Assembly (NCBI GenBank): GCA_035296565.1
Contig: DATHAQ010000058.1
Span: forward strand, 23,589 to 87,588
DNA from: JACCZR01 sp035296565
GTDB taxonomy: Bacteria; Actinomycetota; Thermoleophilia; Solirubrobacterales; Thermoleophilaceae
DNA length: 64,000 nt
Reading direction: 5' to 3'
Part shown: in pieces, positions 31,409 to 40,035 of the stretch
Layout of the letters: each line of letters begins with the position of its first letter
Numbering within the stretch: the stretch's first letter is position 1
Program-made: the position numbers and the translations under genes
The notes under the pieces: generated by a model
Told to the model about the DNA's origin: nothing
The model's input: the letters and a program-made list of their open reading frames with translations, nothing else
The model's database searches: none

Positions 31409-31828
31409 ATGGAAGATTCGACTATCGAGCTGGTGGGACAGGTACTCGCCTACTCGGGCGTGGGCCTGGCCATACTCGTGGCGGGCTTCTTCGTGATCGA
31501 CGCCCTGACCCCGGGAAAGCTGGGCAAGCAGCTGATGGACGGCAACCCCAACGCCTCCGTGCTGGTGGGCGCCACCCTGGCCTCGCTGGGCCTCGTGCTC
31601 TGGTTCGCCATCTTCTTCACCGGCGCTGGTTGGGACGGGCTCGACGAGTGCCTGATCTTCGGCGTGGTCGGCGTGGCCGTCCAGGGCATCGGCTTCTTCG
31701 TGCTCGACGTGATCACGCCCGGCAAGCTAGGCGACGAGCTGATGCAGAACACCTACCACCGGGGCACGACCGTGTCGGCATCGCTGCAGTTCGCGGTCGC
31801 GCTGATCGTCAGCGCGTCGCTGACCTAG
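31409..31828 (+). CDS. DUF350 (YjfL-type) membrane protein
   Basis: 139 aa. Two tandem repeats, each with a hydrophobic pair ending in the motif DALTPGKLGKQLMDGN and DVITPGKLGDELMQNT; four transmembrane helices. This D-x-(I/L)-TPGKL repeat defines DUF350. AGAGGAG lies 6 nt before the ATG. In E. coli yjfL sits beside yjfM and yjfC, the same three-part set as here. Probably a membrane scaffold or channel partner of the ligase system. Confidence 0.92.
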   Translation: MEDSTIELVGQVLAYSGVGLAILVAGFFVIDALTPGKLGKQLMDGNPNASVLVGATLASLGLVLWFAIFFTGAGWDGLDECLIFGVVGVAVQGIGFFVLDVITPGKLGDELMQNTYHRGTTVSASLQFAVALIVSASLT

Positions 31829-31904
31829 AGCGGCCCGAGCTAGGGCGCCTCGGCCCGAGGGCAGCCGATCGGCGGCAGAGAGTCGTGCGGCCGCGAACGG
31901 TGAG

Positions 31905-33515
31905 CTAGGCGGGCGCCTCCCGTGGCAGGCGTACCCGCGGCAGGTCATCCGCCGGGACCGCGTCCAAGGGGGCGCCCGCGAGCGCGCCGCCGGGGCAGTC
32001 CGCGCACTTGACCTCGCGCCGGGGGTTGCGCAGCCCGATCAGGCCCAGCAGCCCGCCGCCCGCCACCAGCGCGGCGGCGATACCCATGCCGAAGCGGAAC
32101 GCGCTCACCGACGCGCTGTCGGTCGCCTCGGCGAGCCGCCGACGCACGGCCGGCGGCAGGCCCTGGGCGCGGACCTCGGCGAGCGGCTGGCGTCGGGCCG
32201 CCTCCAGCGGCGCCGCCAAGGCAGGGCGGTCCGCCAGCCGGCCCAGCTGCTCGTCGAGCACCGAGCCGTACTGCGCGGCGACGAGCACGCCCACCCCGGC
32301 GACGGCCACCAGCCCGGCCACGCGCGCGATGGCGTTGTTCACGCCGGAGGCCACCCCAGCGTTGCGCTCGTCGGCGTCGGCCAGCACGGTGGCGGTCAGG
32401 GGGGCCACGGTCATCGACAGGCCAAGGGCGAAGAGCGCCATCGCGGGCAGCAGATCGGTCAGGTAGCTCACGTCCTCGTCCAGGCGCGTGAACAGCGCGA
32501 GCCCCACCGCGGCCACCAGCGGCCCCGCGCCCATCAACCAGCGCGGACCGAAGCGGTCGGCGAGCGCACCGAAGCGCGCCGAGAGGAAGAACATGACGAC
32601 GCTCACCGGCAGCGTGGCGGTGCCCGCTTCCAGAGCGGAGTAGCCCGCGACCTGCTGCAGGAACAGGATCAGGAAGAAGAACAGCAGTCCGAGCCCGCCG
32701 TACATGGTCAGCGTCTGGACGTTCCCGATCGCGAAGTTGCGCCGCTTGAACAGGTCGAGCGGGAGCATCGGCGCGGGCGTCCGCCGCTCGTAGGCGAGGA
32801 AGCCCGCGAACAGCAGCACACCGGCCACCAGCGGGATGAAGACCACCGGGTCGCCGAAGCCCTTCAGCGGCTGCTCGATTAGCCCGTAGGTCATCCCCGC
32901 CAGGCCGGCGGCGCACAGGCCGGCGCCGATCAGGTCGACCTTGCCGCGCTCGGTCCGCTCTGGCCCGCTCATCGTGCGGGTTATCAGGACCAGGGTGAAC
33001 ACCAGCAGCGGCACGTTGATGGCGAAGATCCAGCGCCACGAGGCGTTGTCCACGATCTGACCCCCCACCAGCGGGCCCAACACCGCCCCGATGCCCGCCC
33101 AGGCGGTCCATGCGCCGATGGCCCGGCCGCGCTGGTCGGGCGGGAACGTGTTGACGATCACCGCCAGCGCCGCGGGCGTGAGCAGCGCGCCGGCCACGCC
33201 CTGCAGGGCCCGGGCGGCGACGAGCAGCTCGATGGTCGGCGCCACGGCGCACAGCACCGAGGTGACCCCGAAGCCGACGACGCCGGCACCGAAGACGCGC
33301 CGCTCGCCGAAGACGTCCCCCAGCGAGCCGCCGATCAGCAGCAGCGAGCCGAGCGTGAGCAGGTAGGCGTTGGAGGTCCACTGCTGGCCGGCCAGGCCCC
33401 CGCCGAGGTCCCGCTCGATCGCGGGCAGCGCGACGTTGACGACCGTCGAGTCCACCAGCACGACCGCGGTGGCCAGGATGCAGGCCACCAGCACGGTGCG
33501 CTGGTGCTTCGTCAC
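31905..33515 (-). CDS. MFS drug efflux transporter, DHA2 (14-TM, EmrB/QacA)
   Basis: 536 aa, GTG start. TVVNVALPAIERDLGGG (TM1 motif D1), GGSLGDVFGERRVF (motif A), ARALQGVAGALLTPAALAVI (motif B), GPLVGGQIVDNASWRWIFAINVPL (motif C), and the 14-helix arrangement with a long last loop. A cytoplasmic tail CADCPGG with a close Cys pair is an oddity. Exports drugs or lipophilic metabolites using proton motive force. No adjacent TetR/MarR gene. TAGGTT occurs only 3 nt before the start. Confidence 0.9.
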   Translation of the reverse strand: MTKHQRTVLVACILATAVVLVDSTVVNVALPAIERDLGGGLAGQQWTSNAYLLTLGSLLLIGGSLGDVFGERRVFGAGVVGFGVTSVLCAVAPTIELLVAARALQGVAGALLTPAALAVIVNTFPPDQRGRAIGAWTAWAGIGAVLGPLVGGQIVDNASWRWIFAINVPLLVFTLVLITRTMSGPERTERGKVDLIGAGLCAAGLAGMTYGLIEQPLKGFGDPVVFIPLVAGVLLFAGFLAYERRTPAPMLPLDLFKRRNFAIGNVQTLTMYGGLGLLFFFLILFLQQVAGYSALEAGTATLPVSVVMFFLSARFGALADRFGPRWLMGAGPLVAAVGLALFTRLDEDVSYLTDLLPAMALFALGLSMTVAPLTATVLADADERNAGVASGVNNAIARVAGLVAVAGVGVLVAAQYGSVLDEQLGRLADRPALAAPLEAARRQPLAEVRAQGLPPAVRRRLAEATDSASVSAFRFGMGIAAALVAGGGLLGLIGLRNPRREVKCADCPGGALAGAPLDAVPADDLPRVRLPREAPA

Positions 33516-33554
33516 CTCAACCTAGCTCGAGGACCGACCTGGGATGCGCCCGGC

Positions 33555-33620
33555 GACTGCCGAGGACGCAGTCCGCGAAGCCTGCCTGGCAGGTGAGCGG
33601 ACGAGGACGAAGGCAGGCGC
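33555..33620 (+). repeat. Dispersed intergenic repeat B, copy 1
   Basis: Contains CGAGGACGCAG, then CGAAGCCTGCCTGGCAGG (inverted repeat CCTGC/GCAGG) and GGACGAGGACGAAGGCAGG. Same succession at 56261 and 62518. Confidence 0.6.
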
Positions 33621-33638
33621 GGATCCGGCGCCCCCAGG

Positions 33639-35381
33639 TCAGTCCTCGAAGAAGGCGTAGCCGTACTCTCCGCGCTTGTAGGCGAGCTTGGCTATCGCGG
33701 TCATCCGCTCGTCGTCGTTGTGCTCGACCTGGTCGAGCGCCGAGTCGACGCGGCGGCCGGCGCGAGTGCAGAAGGTCTCGGCGATGTAGCGCTCCTGACC
33801 CGAGGGCTCCACGCCCTGGTTCTCGAGGATGCTCGTCACCCGTGAGAGCACGGCCACCTGGGCGTAGAGGTCGGCCACGGCGTCGGCGAGCCGCTTCTGA
33901 TGGAACTGACGCAGCATGATGTCCTTGCCGTGCTCGCGCAGCAGCGACTCGGAGACCGAGCGCAGCCGGCCGACCTGGTCGCCCACACCGCCGGCCAGCG
34001 AGGAGAGCTCGTCGTGGGCCTTGGTCACCTGGTCGGGCCGGACCGCCCGGCCGATGCGCCCGACGGCGTATCCGGCCAGGACGCTGAGCGAGCCGATGGG
34101 GTCGCTAAGGCCCAGGTCGTCCATGCCCTCGAGCTCCTCGCCGAGCCGCTTGAGCCCGCCCAGCGCTATGAACGCCCGCATGACGTCGTTGGCGCCCTCG
34201 AAGATCGGGAAGATCCGGGTGTCGCGCAGCGCCTTCTCATAGGGCTCGGTGCGCATATAGCCGGCGCCGCCCGCGAGCTGGAGCGCGCGGTTGACCTGGT
34301 ACCAGAGGAACTCCGTGCCTGCGACCTTGATGATCGCCGACTCCAGCGAGTAGTCGGGGACGCCCTCGTCGACGAGTCCGGTGGTCAGGTAGCTCATGGA
34401 CTCCAGGCCGAACAGGTAGGAGACCATCCAGCCGATCTTGTCCTGCACCAGCTCGAAGTCGGCCAGGGGCATGCCGAACTGCCGGCGCTCGCGGACGTGG
34501 TCGAGGGCCAGGTTGAGCACGCGCTTCGCCCCGCCGACCGAGCCCGTCCCGAGCGACAGGCGTCCGTTGTTGAGCACGTGCATGGCGATCTTGAAGCCCT
34601 CGCCGGGCTCGCCGAGGACGTTCTCGGGCGGAACTCGGATGCCGTTGAAGTGCAGCTGGCGCAGGTCGTTCCCGCGCAGGCCAAGCGTGTCGAAGCGGTG
34701 GCCGACCTCGAAGCCGTCCATGTCGGCCTCGACGATGAACGCGGTCTGCTTGCCCTCGTCGCCGGTGTTGGCGAAGGTGACGAACACCGAGCCCTTGCTG
34801 CCGTTGCCGATGTAGTGCTTGATGCCGTCCAGGCGCCAGGAGCCGTCGGCCTGGCGCTCCGCGCGCGTCTCCATGCCCTTGACGTCCGAGCCGGCGGTCG
34901 GCTCGGTCAGGGCGAAGCCGGCCAGCTTCTTACCCGAGCAGAGATCCGGCAGATGGCGCTCCTTCTGCTCGTCGGAGCCGAACAGGACGATGCCCTTCAT
35001 CCCGATCGACTGGTGCACGCCCATCACCACCGAGAGAGTCGCATCGATCTGGGCGAACTCCTCCGATACACGGCAGTACCCGGTCTGCGACAAGCCCTGG
35101 CCGCCGTACTCCTGGGGCACGTAGAGGCCCAACAGCCCGCGCTCGCCCATCTCGCGGACCGTCTTGTCGCCCACCCAGCCCTTGTCCTCGACCTCGTTGA
35201 CGTCGTAGGGCACCTCGCGCACCGACTTGCACAGGGCCCGGATCCGATCCTGCTCCTCGGCCTCCGGCGTCGGGAAAGGGAAGATGAGGTCCTCGTGTAT
35301 CTCGCCGAGGAACAGCGACTTCGCGAACGAGGAGACGCTCTCCTCCTCGCGCGGCTTCTGGGCGGTGGCTGCCGCCTCCAC
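33639..35381 (-). CDS. Acyl-CoA dehydrogenase, long form with extra C-terminal domain
   Basis: 580 aa, GTG start sharing one base with the citrate synthase stop (TAGTG). Core: GLYVPQEYGGQGLSQTGYC, FALTEPTAGSDVKGM, IRVPPENVLGEPGEGF, LDHVRERRQFGMPLADFE, and FPIFEGANDVMRAFIALGG with the catalytic Glu. The last ~170 residues form a helical domain as in VLCAD/ACAD9-like enzymes. Probably long-chain acyl-CoA beta-oxidation, possibly membrane-associated. Tight coupling to citrate synthase suggests that fatty-acid carbon is fed to the TCA cycle together. Confidence 0.9.
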   Translation of the reverse strand: MEAAATAQKPREEESVSSFAKSLFLGEIHEDLIFPFPTPEAEEQDRIRALCKSVREVPYDVNEVEDKGWVGDKTVREMGERGLLGLYVPQEYGGQGLSQTGYCRVSEEFAQIDATLSVVMGVHQSIGMKGIVLFGSDEQKERHLPDLCSGKKLAGFALTEPTAGSDVKGMETRAERQADGSWRLDGIKHYIGNGSKGSVFVTFANTGDEGKQTAFIVEADMDGFEVGHRFDTLGLRGNDLRQLHFNGIRVPPENVLGEPGEGFKIAMHVLNNGRLSLGTGSVGGAKRVLNLALDHVRERRQFGMPLADFELVQDKIGWMVSYLFGLESMSYLTTGLVDEGVPDYSLESAIIKVAGTEFLWYQVNRALQLAGGAGYMRTEPYEKALRDTRIFPIFEGANDVMRAFIALGGLKRLGEELEGMDDLGLSDPIGSLSVLAGYAVGRIGRAVRPDQVTKAHDELSSLAGGVGDQVGRLRSVSESLLREHGKDIMLRQFHQKRLADAVADLYAQVAVLSRVTSILENQGVEPSGQERYIAETFCTRAGRRVDSALDQVEHNDDERMTAIAKLAYKRGEYGYAFFED

Positions 35382-36481
35382 TAGGCGCCCGCCCCGTTGA
35401 GCGAGTCGGTATTGCGCGCCTCGGGCCCGACATACCTCGCCGAGGGGCGGATCAGCTTTGCCTCCCGCTTCTGCTCGAGGATGTGCGCGGCCCAGCCTCC
35501 CACCCGCGCGCAGGAGAAGAGCGGGGTGAACAGCTCGGGCGGCACGTGGGCGAAGTCAAGCACGACCGCCGACCAGAACTCCACGTTGGTGGCCAGCACG
35601 CGGTCGGGCTTGCGGGCCCTGAGCTCGGCCAGGGCCGCCTCCTCGAGGCGCTCGGCGGCCTCGAGCCGCGGGGCGTCGATCTCCTGCGCCGTGCGTCGCA
35701 GCACGCGGGCGCGCGGGTCCTCCGCGCGGTAGACGCGGTGGCCGAAGCCCATGAGCCGCTCGCCGCGGTCGAGCAGGTCCTTCACGTAGCGCTCGGCGTC
35801 GCCCTCGCGCTCCACCCCGTCGAGCATGTGCAGCACACGTGAGGGGGCGCCTCCGTGCAGGGGGCCGCTGAGGGCGCCCACCGCGCCGCTGAGCGCCGCG
35901 GCCACGTCGGCCCCGGTGGAGGTGATCACGCGGGCGGTGAAGGTGGAGGCGTTCATGCCGTGCTCGGCGGCGGAGATCCAGTAGGCATCGATCGCCTTGA
36001 CGTGGCGCGGGTCGGCCTCGCCCCGCCAGCGGATCAGGAAGCGCTCGGGGATCGACGTGGCCCTGTCGACCTCGCGCTGGGGGACGGGCGGGTGACCAAT
36101 GCCGCGCGCCGACTGGGCCACGAACGAGAGCGCCATCACGGACACGCGCGCGAGGTCCGCGCGCGCCTCCTCGTCGGAGATGTCGATCACCTGCTCGAGG
36201 CCCCACTCGGGGGCGAGCATCGCCAGGGCCGCCTGGAGGTCTGTGCGCGGATCGCCCGTGCGCACCGAGAGTGCGTGCGGCTCGGCGGGCGGCAGCCCGG
36301 GATCGAACGAGCCGTCCACGAGCAGGCCCCAGACCTTCTCGAAGGGCACTTGGCCGACGAGGTCCTCGATGTCGACGCCGCGGTAGCGCAGGGCGCCGCC
36401 CTTCTTGTCGGGCTCCGCTATCGACGTCCGAAAGGCGACTACTCCCTCGAGGCCGGAGGGAGCTTCGATTACCTCGGCCAT
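35381..36481 (-). CDS. Citrate synthase family protein
   Basis: 366 aa, ATG 36481 with TATTCT 8 nt upstream. AFRTSIAEPDKKGGALRYRGVDIEDLV start, SAAEHGMNASTFTARVI (His), GPLHGGAPSRV (His) and GFGHRVYRAEDPRA; NVEFWSAVVL near the Asp. Length and ending fit the compact gram-positive/CitA-type or methylcitrate synthase-like enzymes. Condenses acetyl-CoA (or propionyl-CoA) with oxaloacetate. First gene of a pair with the acyl-CoA dehydrogenase. Confidence 0.9.
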   Translation of the reverse strand: MAEVIEAPSGLEGVVAFRTSIAEPDKKGGALRYRGVDIEDLVGQVPFEKVWGLLVDGSFDPGLPPAEPHALSVRTGDPRTDLQAALAMLAPEWGLEQVIDISDEEARADLARVSVMALSFVAQSARGIGHPPVPQREVDRATSIPERFLIRWRGEADPRHVKAIDAYWISAAEHGMNASTFTARVITSTGADVAAALSGAVGALSGPLHGGAPSRVLHMLDGVEREGDAERYVKDLLDRGERLMGFGHRVYRAEDPRARVLRRTAQEIDAPRLEAAERLEEAALAELRARKPDRVLATNVEFWSAVVLDFAHVPPELFTPLFSCARVGGWAAHILEQKREAKLIRPSARYVGPEARNTDSLNGAGA

Positions 36482-36489
36482 GGCCTGTG

Positions 36490-36495
36490 AGAATA
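36490..36495 (-). promoter_or_regulatory. Leaderless-type -10 hexamer TATTCT (citrate synthase)
   Basis: TATTCT ends 8 nt before ATG 36481; the same AT-rich patch (AATACT on the forward strand) is 6 nt before GTG 36504. Confidence 0.45.
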
Positions 36496-36503
36496 CTTGC
36501 GCG

Positions 36504-36956
36504 GTGGCCGACGTTCGCCCCGCCTCACACGGCGACCTCCCCGCCCTGGCCGGGCTGGTCGGCGAGTTCCGCGACTTCTGGGGACGCCTGGAGCCCACGC
36601 ACGAGGCCATCGAGAGCGGCGTGCAACTCCTGCACCAGGACCCCGACGCCGAGTTCCTGCTCGCGGCGCCCGCCCGGGGCTTCGCGCTGCTTCGCTTCCG
36701 CTACGTGGTCTGGACCGACTCGGAGGAGTGCGAGCTGGAGGACCTGTACGTGCGCGAGGCGGAACGCGGTTCGGGACTCGGCCGTGCTCTCACCGGGGCA
36801 GCCATCGAGCGGGCCCGCGGGCGCGGCTGCCGGCGCATGAACATCTTCGCCAACGAGGCCAACGCGGCGGCCGTCGGCCTCTACCGCGGCCTGGGCTTCT
36901 CGTCCTGGCACGACCCGCCCGGCGGCCACAACCTGCACCTCCGGCGCGCCCTCTAG
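36504..36956 (+). CDS. GNAT acetyltransferase
   Basis: 150 aa from GTG 36504. VRPASHGDLPALAGLVGEF start, LEDLYVREAERGSGLGRALTGAAIERA (acetyl-CoA loop R-G-S-G-L-G), and NEANAAAVGLYRGLGFSSW, the classical GNAT beta-5/alpha-4. Substrate unknown. Divergent from citrate synthase with 22 bp between starts, so promoters overlap. Confidence 0.85.
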   Translation: MADVRPASHGDLPALAGLVGEFRDFWGRLEPTHEAIESGVQLLHQDPDAEFLLAAPARGFALLRFRYVVWTDSEECELEDLYVREAERGSGLGRALTGAAIERARGRGCRRMNIFANEANAAAVGLYRGLGFSSWHDPPGGHNLHLRRAL

Positions 36957-36964
36957 CCGGACAC

Positions 36965-36970
36965 TAGGCT
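36965..36970 (+). promoter_or_regulatory. -10 hexamer TAGGCT
   Basis: TAGGCT ends 9 nt before TTG 36980. Confidence 0.4.
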
Positions 36971-36979
36971 CGCACGGCC

Positions 36980-37927
36980 TTGGACACACCGCTGCCGATC
37001 GAAGCGCCTCCCGCCCCGCTCACGTCGCGGCTGGGGGCCCCGGGCCTGTGGATGCGCCGCCACCCCGCCGCGACCACCGTGATCGGGAGTCTCGTGGTGG
37101 CGGTCGCGCTGGTCATCGGGCTGTGGAACAAGCGCGAGGACTTCGTGGAGGCCTTCACCAGCGCGTCGCTGATCGTGCTGGCGGCGGCGATCGCGCTGCA
37201 GGTCCTGTGGCTGGTCGCTCGCAGCGAGGCGTGGCACGTCTGTGTCGAGGCCGCCGGCGGCAGCGTCAGCCGGCGCCGGCTCTACCGGGCCGCCGCGGTC
37301 GGCTACCTCGGTAATCTCTTCAACCCGAACTTCGGCCTCGGGGTCCGGATCGCAACGCTGCGCCGCAGCGCGCCCGCCGACAGCCCCGGCCCCGGGGTCT
37401 TGATCGCCGCCGAGCTGCCGATCGTCGTGGTGGAGGCCGTGCTGGCCGCGGTCCTCTCGTTCACCCTTATCGCGCCTCTGGGGATGCCCTGGTGGGTCGC
37501 GGTGCTGATCCTGGCGGTCTCGGTCGCCGTGATCGGCGGGCTCACCCGCTTCGTGCGCCATCGCCGCGAGGGCTTCTGGAGGGGGCTCGAGGTGATGCGC
37601 TCGTCGGGGACCCGCACCACGATCATCCTGCTGGTCATGTTTGCCACCGGCATGCAGGTGGTCCGCAACCTGGTCGTGCTACAGGGCCTGGGGGTCGACG
37701 TCTCGGTGCTCGACTCCGTGGCGCTCCTGATCGCCACGGCCGCGATTGGCCTGCTGCCGGTGGGTCCGACCCTCGGCGCCGCGACCGCCGTCCTGATCCT
37801 TGGCTCCAACGGACCGGCCGTCGTAGCCGCGGCCGGAGCCCTGCTCACGGCCACCGGCGCGGTGGGGGCCCTCTGCTTCGCGGGCTGGGCCCTGGCGGAC
37901 CGCCTGAGGCCCTCGCACGCGGGCTAG
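36980..37927 (+). CDS. Lysylphosphatidylglycerol synthase TM-region / UPF0104 flippase-like protein
   Basis: 315 aa, TTG start. Seven or eight transmembrane segments; RSEAWHVCVEAAGGSVSRRRLYRAAAVGYLGNLFNP is the conserved block of the MprF N-terminal (flippase) domain family; LPIVVVEAVLAAVLSF and GLLPVGPTLGAATAVLI follow. No aminoacyl-transferase domain, so it is the flippase-like half alone. Possibly moves a lipid or glycolipid across the membrane. Confidence 0.8.
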   Translation: MDTPLPIEAPPAPLTSRLGAPGLWMRRHPAATTVIGSLVVAVALVIGLWNKREDFVEAFTSASLIVLAAAIALQVLWLVARSEAWHVCVEAAGGSVSRRRLYRAAAVGYLGNLFNPNFGLGVRIATLRRSAPADSPGPGVLIAAELPIVVVEAVLAAVLSFTLIAPLGMPWWVAVLILAVSVAVIGGLTRFVRHRREGFWRGLEVMRSSGTRTTIILLVMFATGMQVVRNLVVLQGLGVDVSVLDSVALLIATAAIGLLPVGPTLGAATAVLILGSNGPAVVAAAGALLTATGAVGALCFAGWALADRLRPSHAG

Positions 37928-37930
37928 TCT
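37925..37930 (+). promoter_or_regulatory. -10 hexamer TAGTCT built from a stop codon
   Basis: The TAG stop of the flippase-like gene is the first half of TAGTCT, which ends 8 nt before GTG 37939. Confidence 0.4.
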
Positions 37931-37938
37931 GCGCTGCG

Positions 37939-38574
37939 GTGCCCGTCCTCACCGATCACGTTCAGGCCTACCTGGAGTCGCTGCGCTCCGAGCGTTCCCC
38001 GGCCATGGCCCAGATGGAGGCCGTGGCCGAGCGTGACGGCGTGCCCATCGTCAGCTGGGAGACCGGCCGCCTCCTGGCCGTCCTGTGCCGGGTGCTCGAC
38101 CCGCGGGTGCTGGAGGTAGGCACCGCGATCGGCTACTCGACCCTCCACATGGCGCAGGAGCTGTCGGAGGGGCGCATCGTCACGCTCGAGCTCGACCCCG
38201 AGCGTGCCGCGCAGGCCAGGCGCTCGTGGGAGCAGGCCGGGGTGGCCGACCGCATCGAGCTGGTCGAGGGTGACGCCCGCGAGACCATCACCCGGGTCGG
38301 GGGCCCCTTCGACCTGCTCTTCGTCGACGCCATGAAGGTCGACTACCGCCGCTACCTGGAAGCGGCGCTGCCGTTGCTCGCCGAGCGAGCGCTCGTGGTC
38401 ATCGACAACCTGCTGATGTCGGGCGAGGTCGGCCTCCCCGAGGGCAGCGAGACGTTCTGGTCGGCCGAGAACCTGGCGGCCGCCCGGTCCCTGAACGCCG
38501 AGATCCTGGGTGAGGACTGGCTCGGCGTGGTGCTCTCGGTGGGCGACGGCGTCGGCTTGGCCGTGCGCCGCTAG
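37939..38574 (+). CDS. O-methyltransferase (COMT/class I SAM-dependent)
   Basis: 211 aa from GTG 37939. VLEVGTAIGYSTLHMAQEL is the SAM-binding glycine-rich strand, VTLELDPERAAQARRSW the acidic ribose end, FDLLFVDAMKVDYRRYLEAALPLL and VIDNLLMSGEV the metal-binding Asp and catalytic region typical of catechol O-methyltransferase-like enzymes. Methylates a hydroxyl on a small molecule or, as in other bacteria, a tRNA base (TrmR-like). Ends convergently with the kinase gene at a shared CTAG. Confidence 0.88.
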   Translation: MPVLTDHVQAYLESLRSERSPAMAQMEAVAERDGVPIVSWETGRLLAVLCRVLDPRVLEVGTAIGYSTLHMAQELSEGRIVTLELDPERAAQARRSWEQAGVADRIELVEGDARETITRVGGPFDLLFVDAMKVDYRRYLEAALPLLAERALVVIDNLLMSGEVGLPEGSETFWSAENLAAARSLNAEILGEDWLGVVLSVGDGVGLAVRR

Positions 38575-39977
38575 CTGCAGCTGACCCCGAGGCGATCGAT
38601 CAGCCAGGCCCTGCCCTTCTTGCTCAGGGCGACCTCGCCCCGGCAGTGGTCGACCCGGTCGCTGTGGACCGCGCGGGTCTCGATGGCCACCGTGGCCCGT
38701 CGCCCGTCCATCCGGACCACGCGGTTCTGCCGGAAGTCCACCGACCGCAGCGTCCCGAGTTGGCGTCTGAACGCCGCGAACCCGCCGAGCTGGGCCTGCG
38801 CCCGCGGCCCCGCGAGCGTCCACGCCGACTCGAAGCGGTCGTCGGCTGCCTCGGTGTAGAAGTCACGCACGACCGCCGCCGGCGAGGGCGCGGCGGGGCG
38901 CGCCGCGGGCGGGCTGTCCGCCCTCCGCGGGGCCTGCTCCTCGCCCGGCCAGAGCGCCAGCGCCGCGATCAACGCGATGGCGGCCAGCGCAGCCAGGCCG
39001 GCGATGAGCGGCCCCCTGCGCCGACGGCGCCCGGGCGCCGACGCGCCGGCCTGGGCCGCGGAGGCATCGGGTCGGGCCGGCTCGGGCGGGGCCGGCTCGG
39101 GCGGGGGCCGAGTGGGCTCGGGCGGGGGCGGGGTGGGCTGGGCCGGGGGCGGCTGCAGCGCCGGCCGCAGCCCATCGCGGAGGTCGCTTACCAGCCGCGC
39201 GGCCGACTCGGGGCGGTCCCCCGGCCGGTCGGCCATCCCCCGCCGCAGCACGGCCGAGGCCTCGGCCGGCGCGTCCGGCCACGCCTCCATGAGCTCCGGC
39301 GGCGGGAAGTTCGCCACCTGGTGGACGATCGCCATCGGGCTGTCGCCGGTGCGCGCGCGGCGCCCGCTGAGGGCCTCGAAGGCGATCGTCGCAAGCGCGT
39401 ACACGTCCGCCGCCGCTGTCACCTCCTCACCGGCAAGCTGCTCAGGCGCCATGTAGACCGCCGAGCCCAGCGCCGTGCCCGACGAGGTCACCCGCGTGAC
39501 GTCGACGCCGGTGGCCACTCCGAGGTCGGCCAGCTTTACCGTGCCGTCGCGGGCGAGCAGCACGTTCGCGGGCTTGACGTCGCGGTGGATGATCCCGTTC
39601 TCGTGCGCGTGGTCGAGCGCGTCGGCCAGGGGTTCGAGGATCGCGAGGGCCTGGTCGGGAGGCAGACTGCCTCGCCGGATCGCGTGGGCCAGCGTCTCGC
39701 CGTCAACGTACTCCAGCACCAGCGTGGTGACCTCGTCGTCCGTCTCCTCGAAGACGTCGAAGACCCTGACCACGTTGGGGTGGTTCAGCGAGGCCCCGAG
39801 CCGGGCCTCCCGCTGGAAGCGCTCGGCCAGCCCGGGATCGAGGTCCGAGTGCATGCGCTTGAGCGCTACGGAGCGCTCCAGCCGTTCGTCCTCGGCCAGG
39901 TACACCGTCGCCATGCCGCCCGAGCCGAGCTTGCGCACAACGCGGTACCGACCGCCGGCCAAGCGCTTTGCCTCCAT
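38571..39977 (-). CDS. Membrane Ser/Thr protein kinase (PknB-like)
   Basis: 468 aa from ATG 39977. Residues ~10-270 are a full Hanks kinase: GSGGMATVYLAED P-loop, VALKRMH, HRDVKPANVLL catalytic loop, LADLGVA (DFG-type, here DLG) and APEQL. Then a Pro-rich linker, one transmembrane helix (PLIAGLAALAAIALIAALAL, ~345) and an extracytoplasmic NTF2/SnoaL-like domain (AVVRDFYTEAADDRFESAW), not PASTA repeats. Likely senses an extracellular ligand. No cognate phosphatase nearby. TACGCT lies 10 nt before the start. Confidence 0.9.
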   Translation of the reverse strand: MEAKRLAGGRYRVVRKLGSGGMATVYLAEDERLERSVALKRMHSDLDPGLAERFQREARLGASLNHPNVVRVFDVFEETDDEVTTLVLEYVDGETLAHAIRRGSLPPDQALAILEPLADALDHAHENGIIHRDVKPANVLLARDGTVKLADLGVATGVDVTRVTSSGTALGSAVYMAPEQLAGEEVTAAADVYALATIAFEALSGRRARTGDSPMAIVHQVANFPPPELMEAWPDAPAEASAVLRRGMADRPGDRPESAARLVSDLRDGLRPALQPPPAQPTPPPPEPTRPPPEPAPPEPARPDASAAQAGASAPGRRRRRGPLIAGLAALAAIALIAALALWPGEEQAPRRADSPPAARPAAPSPAAVVRDFYTEAADDRFESAWTLAGPRAQAQLGGFAAFRRQLGTLRSVDFRQNRVVRMDGRRATVAIETRAVHSDRVDHCRGEVALSKKGRAWLIDRLGVSCS

Positions 39978-40023
39978 GCGGCGAGGCAGCGTAGCGGCGC
40001 GGCGGGCTGCCCACATCCGGCTC

Positions 40024-40029
40024 TACTCT
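40024..40029 (+). promoter_or_regulatory. Leaderless-type -10 hexamer TACTCT
   Basis: TACTCT ends 6 nt before GTG 40036. Confidence 0.4.
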
Positions 40030-40035
40030 CGGGCC

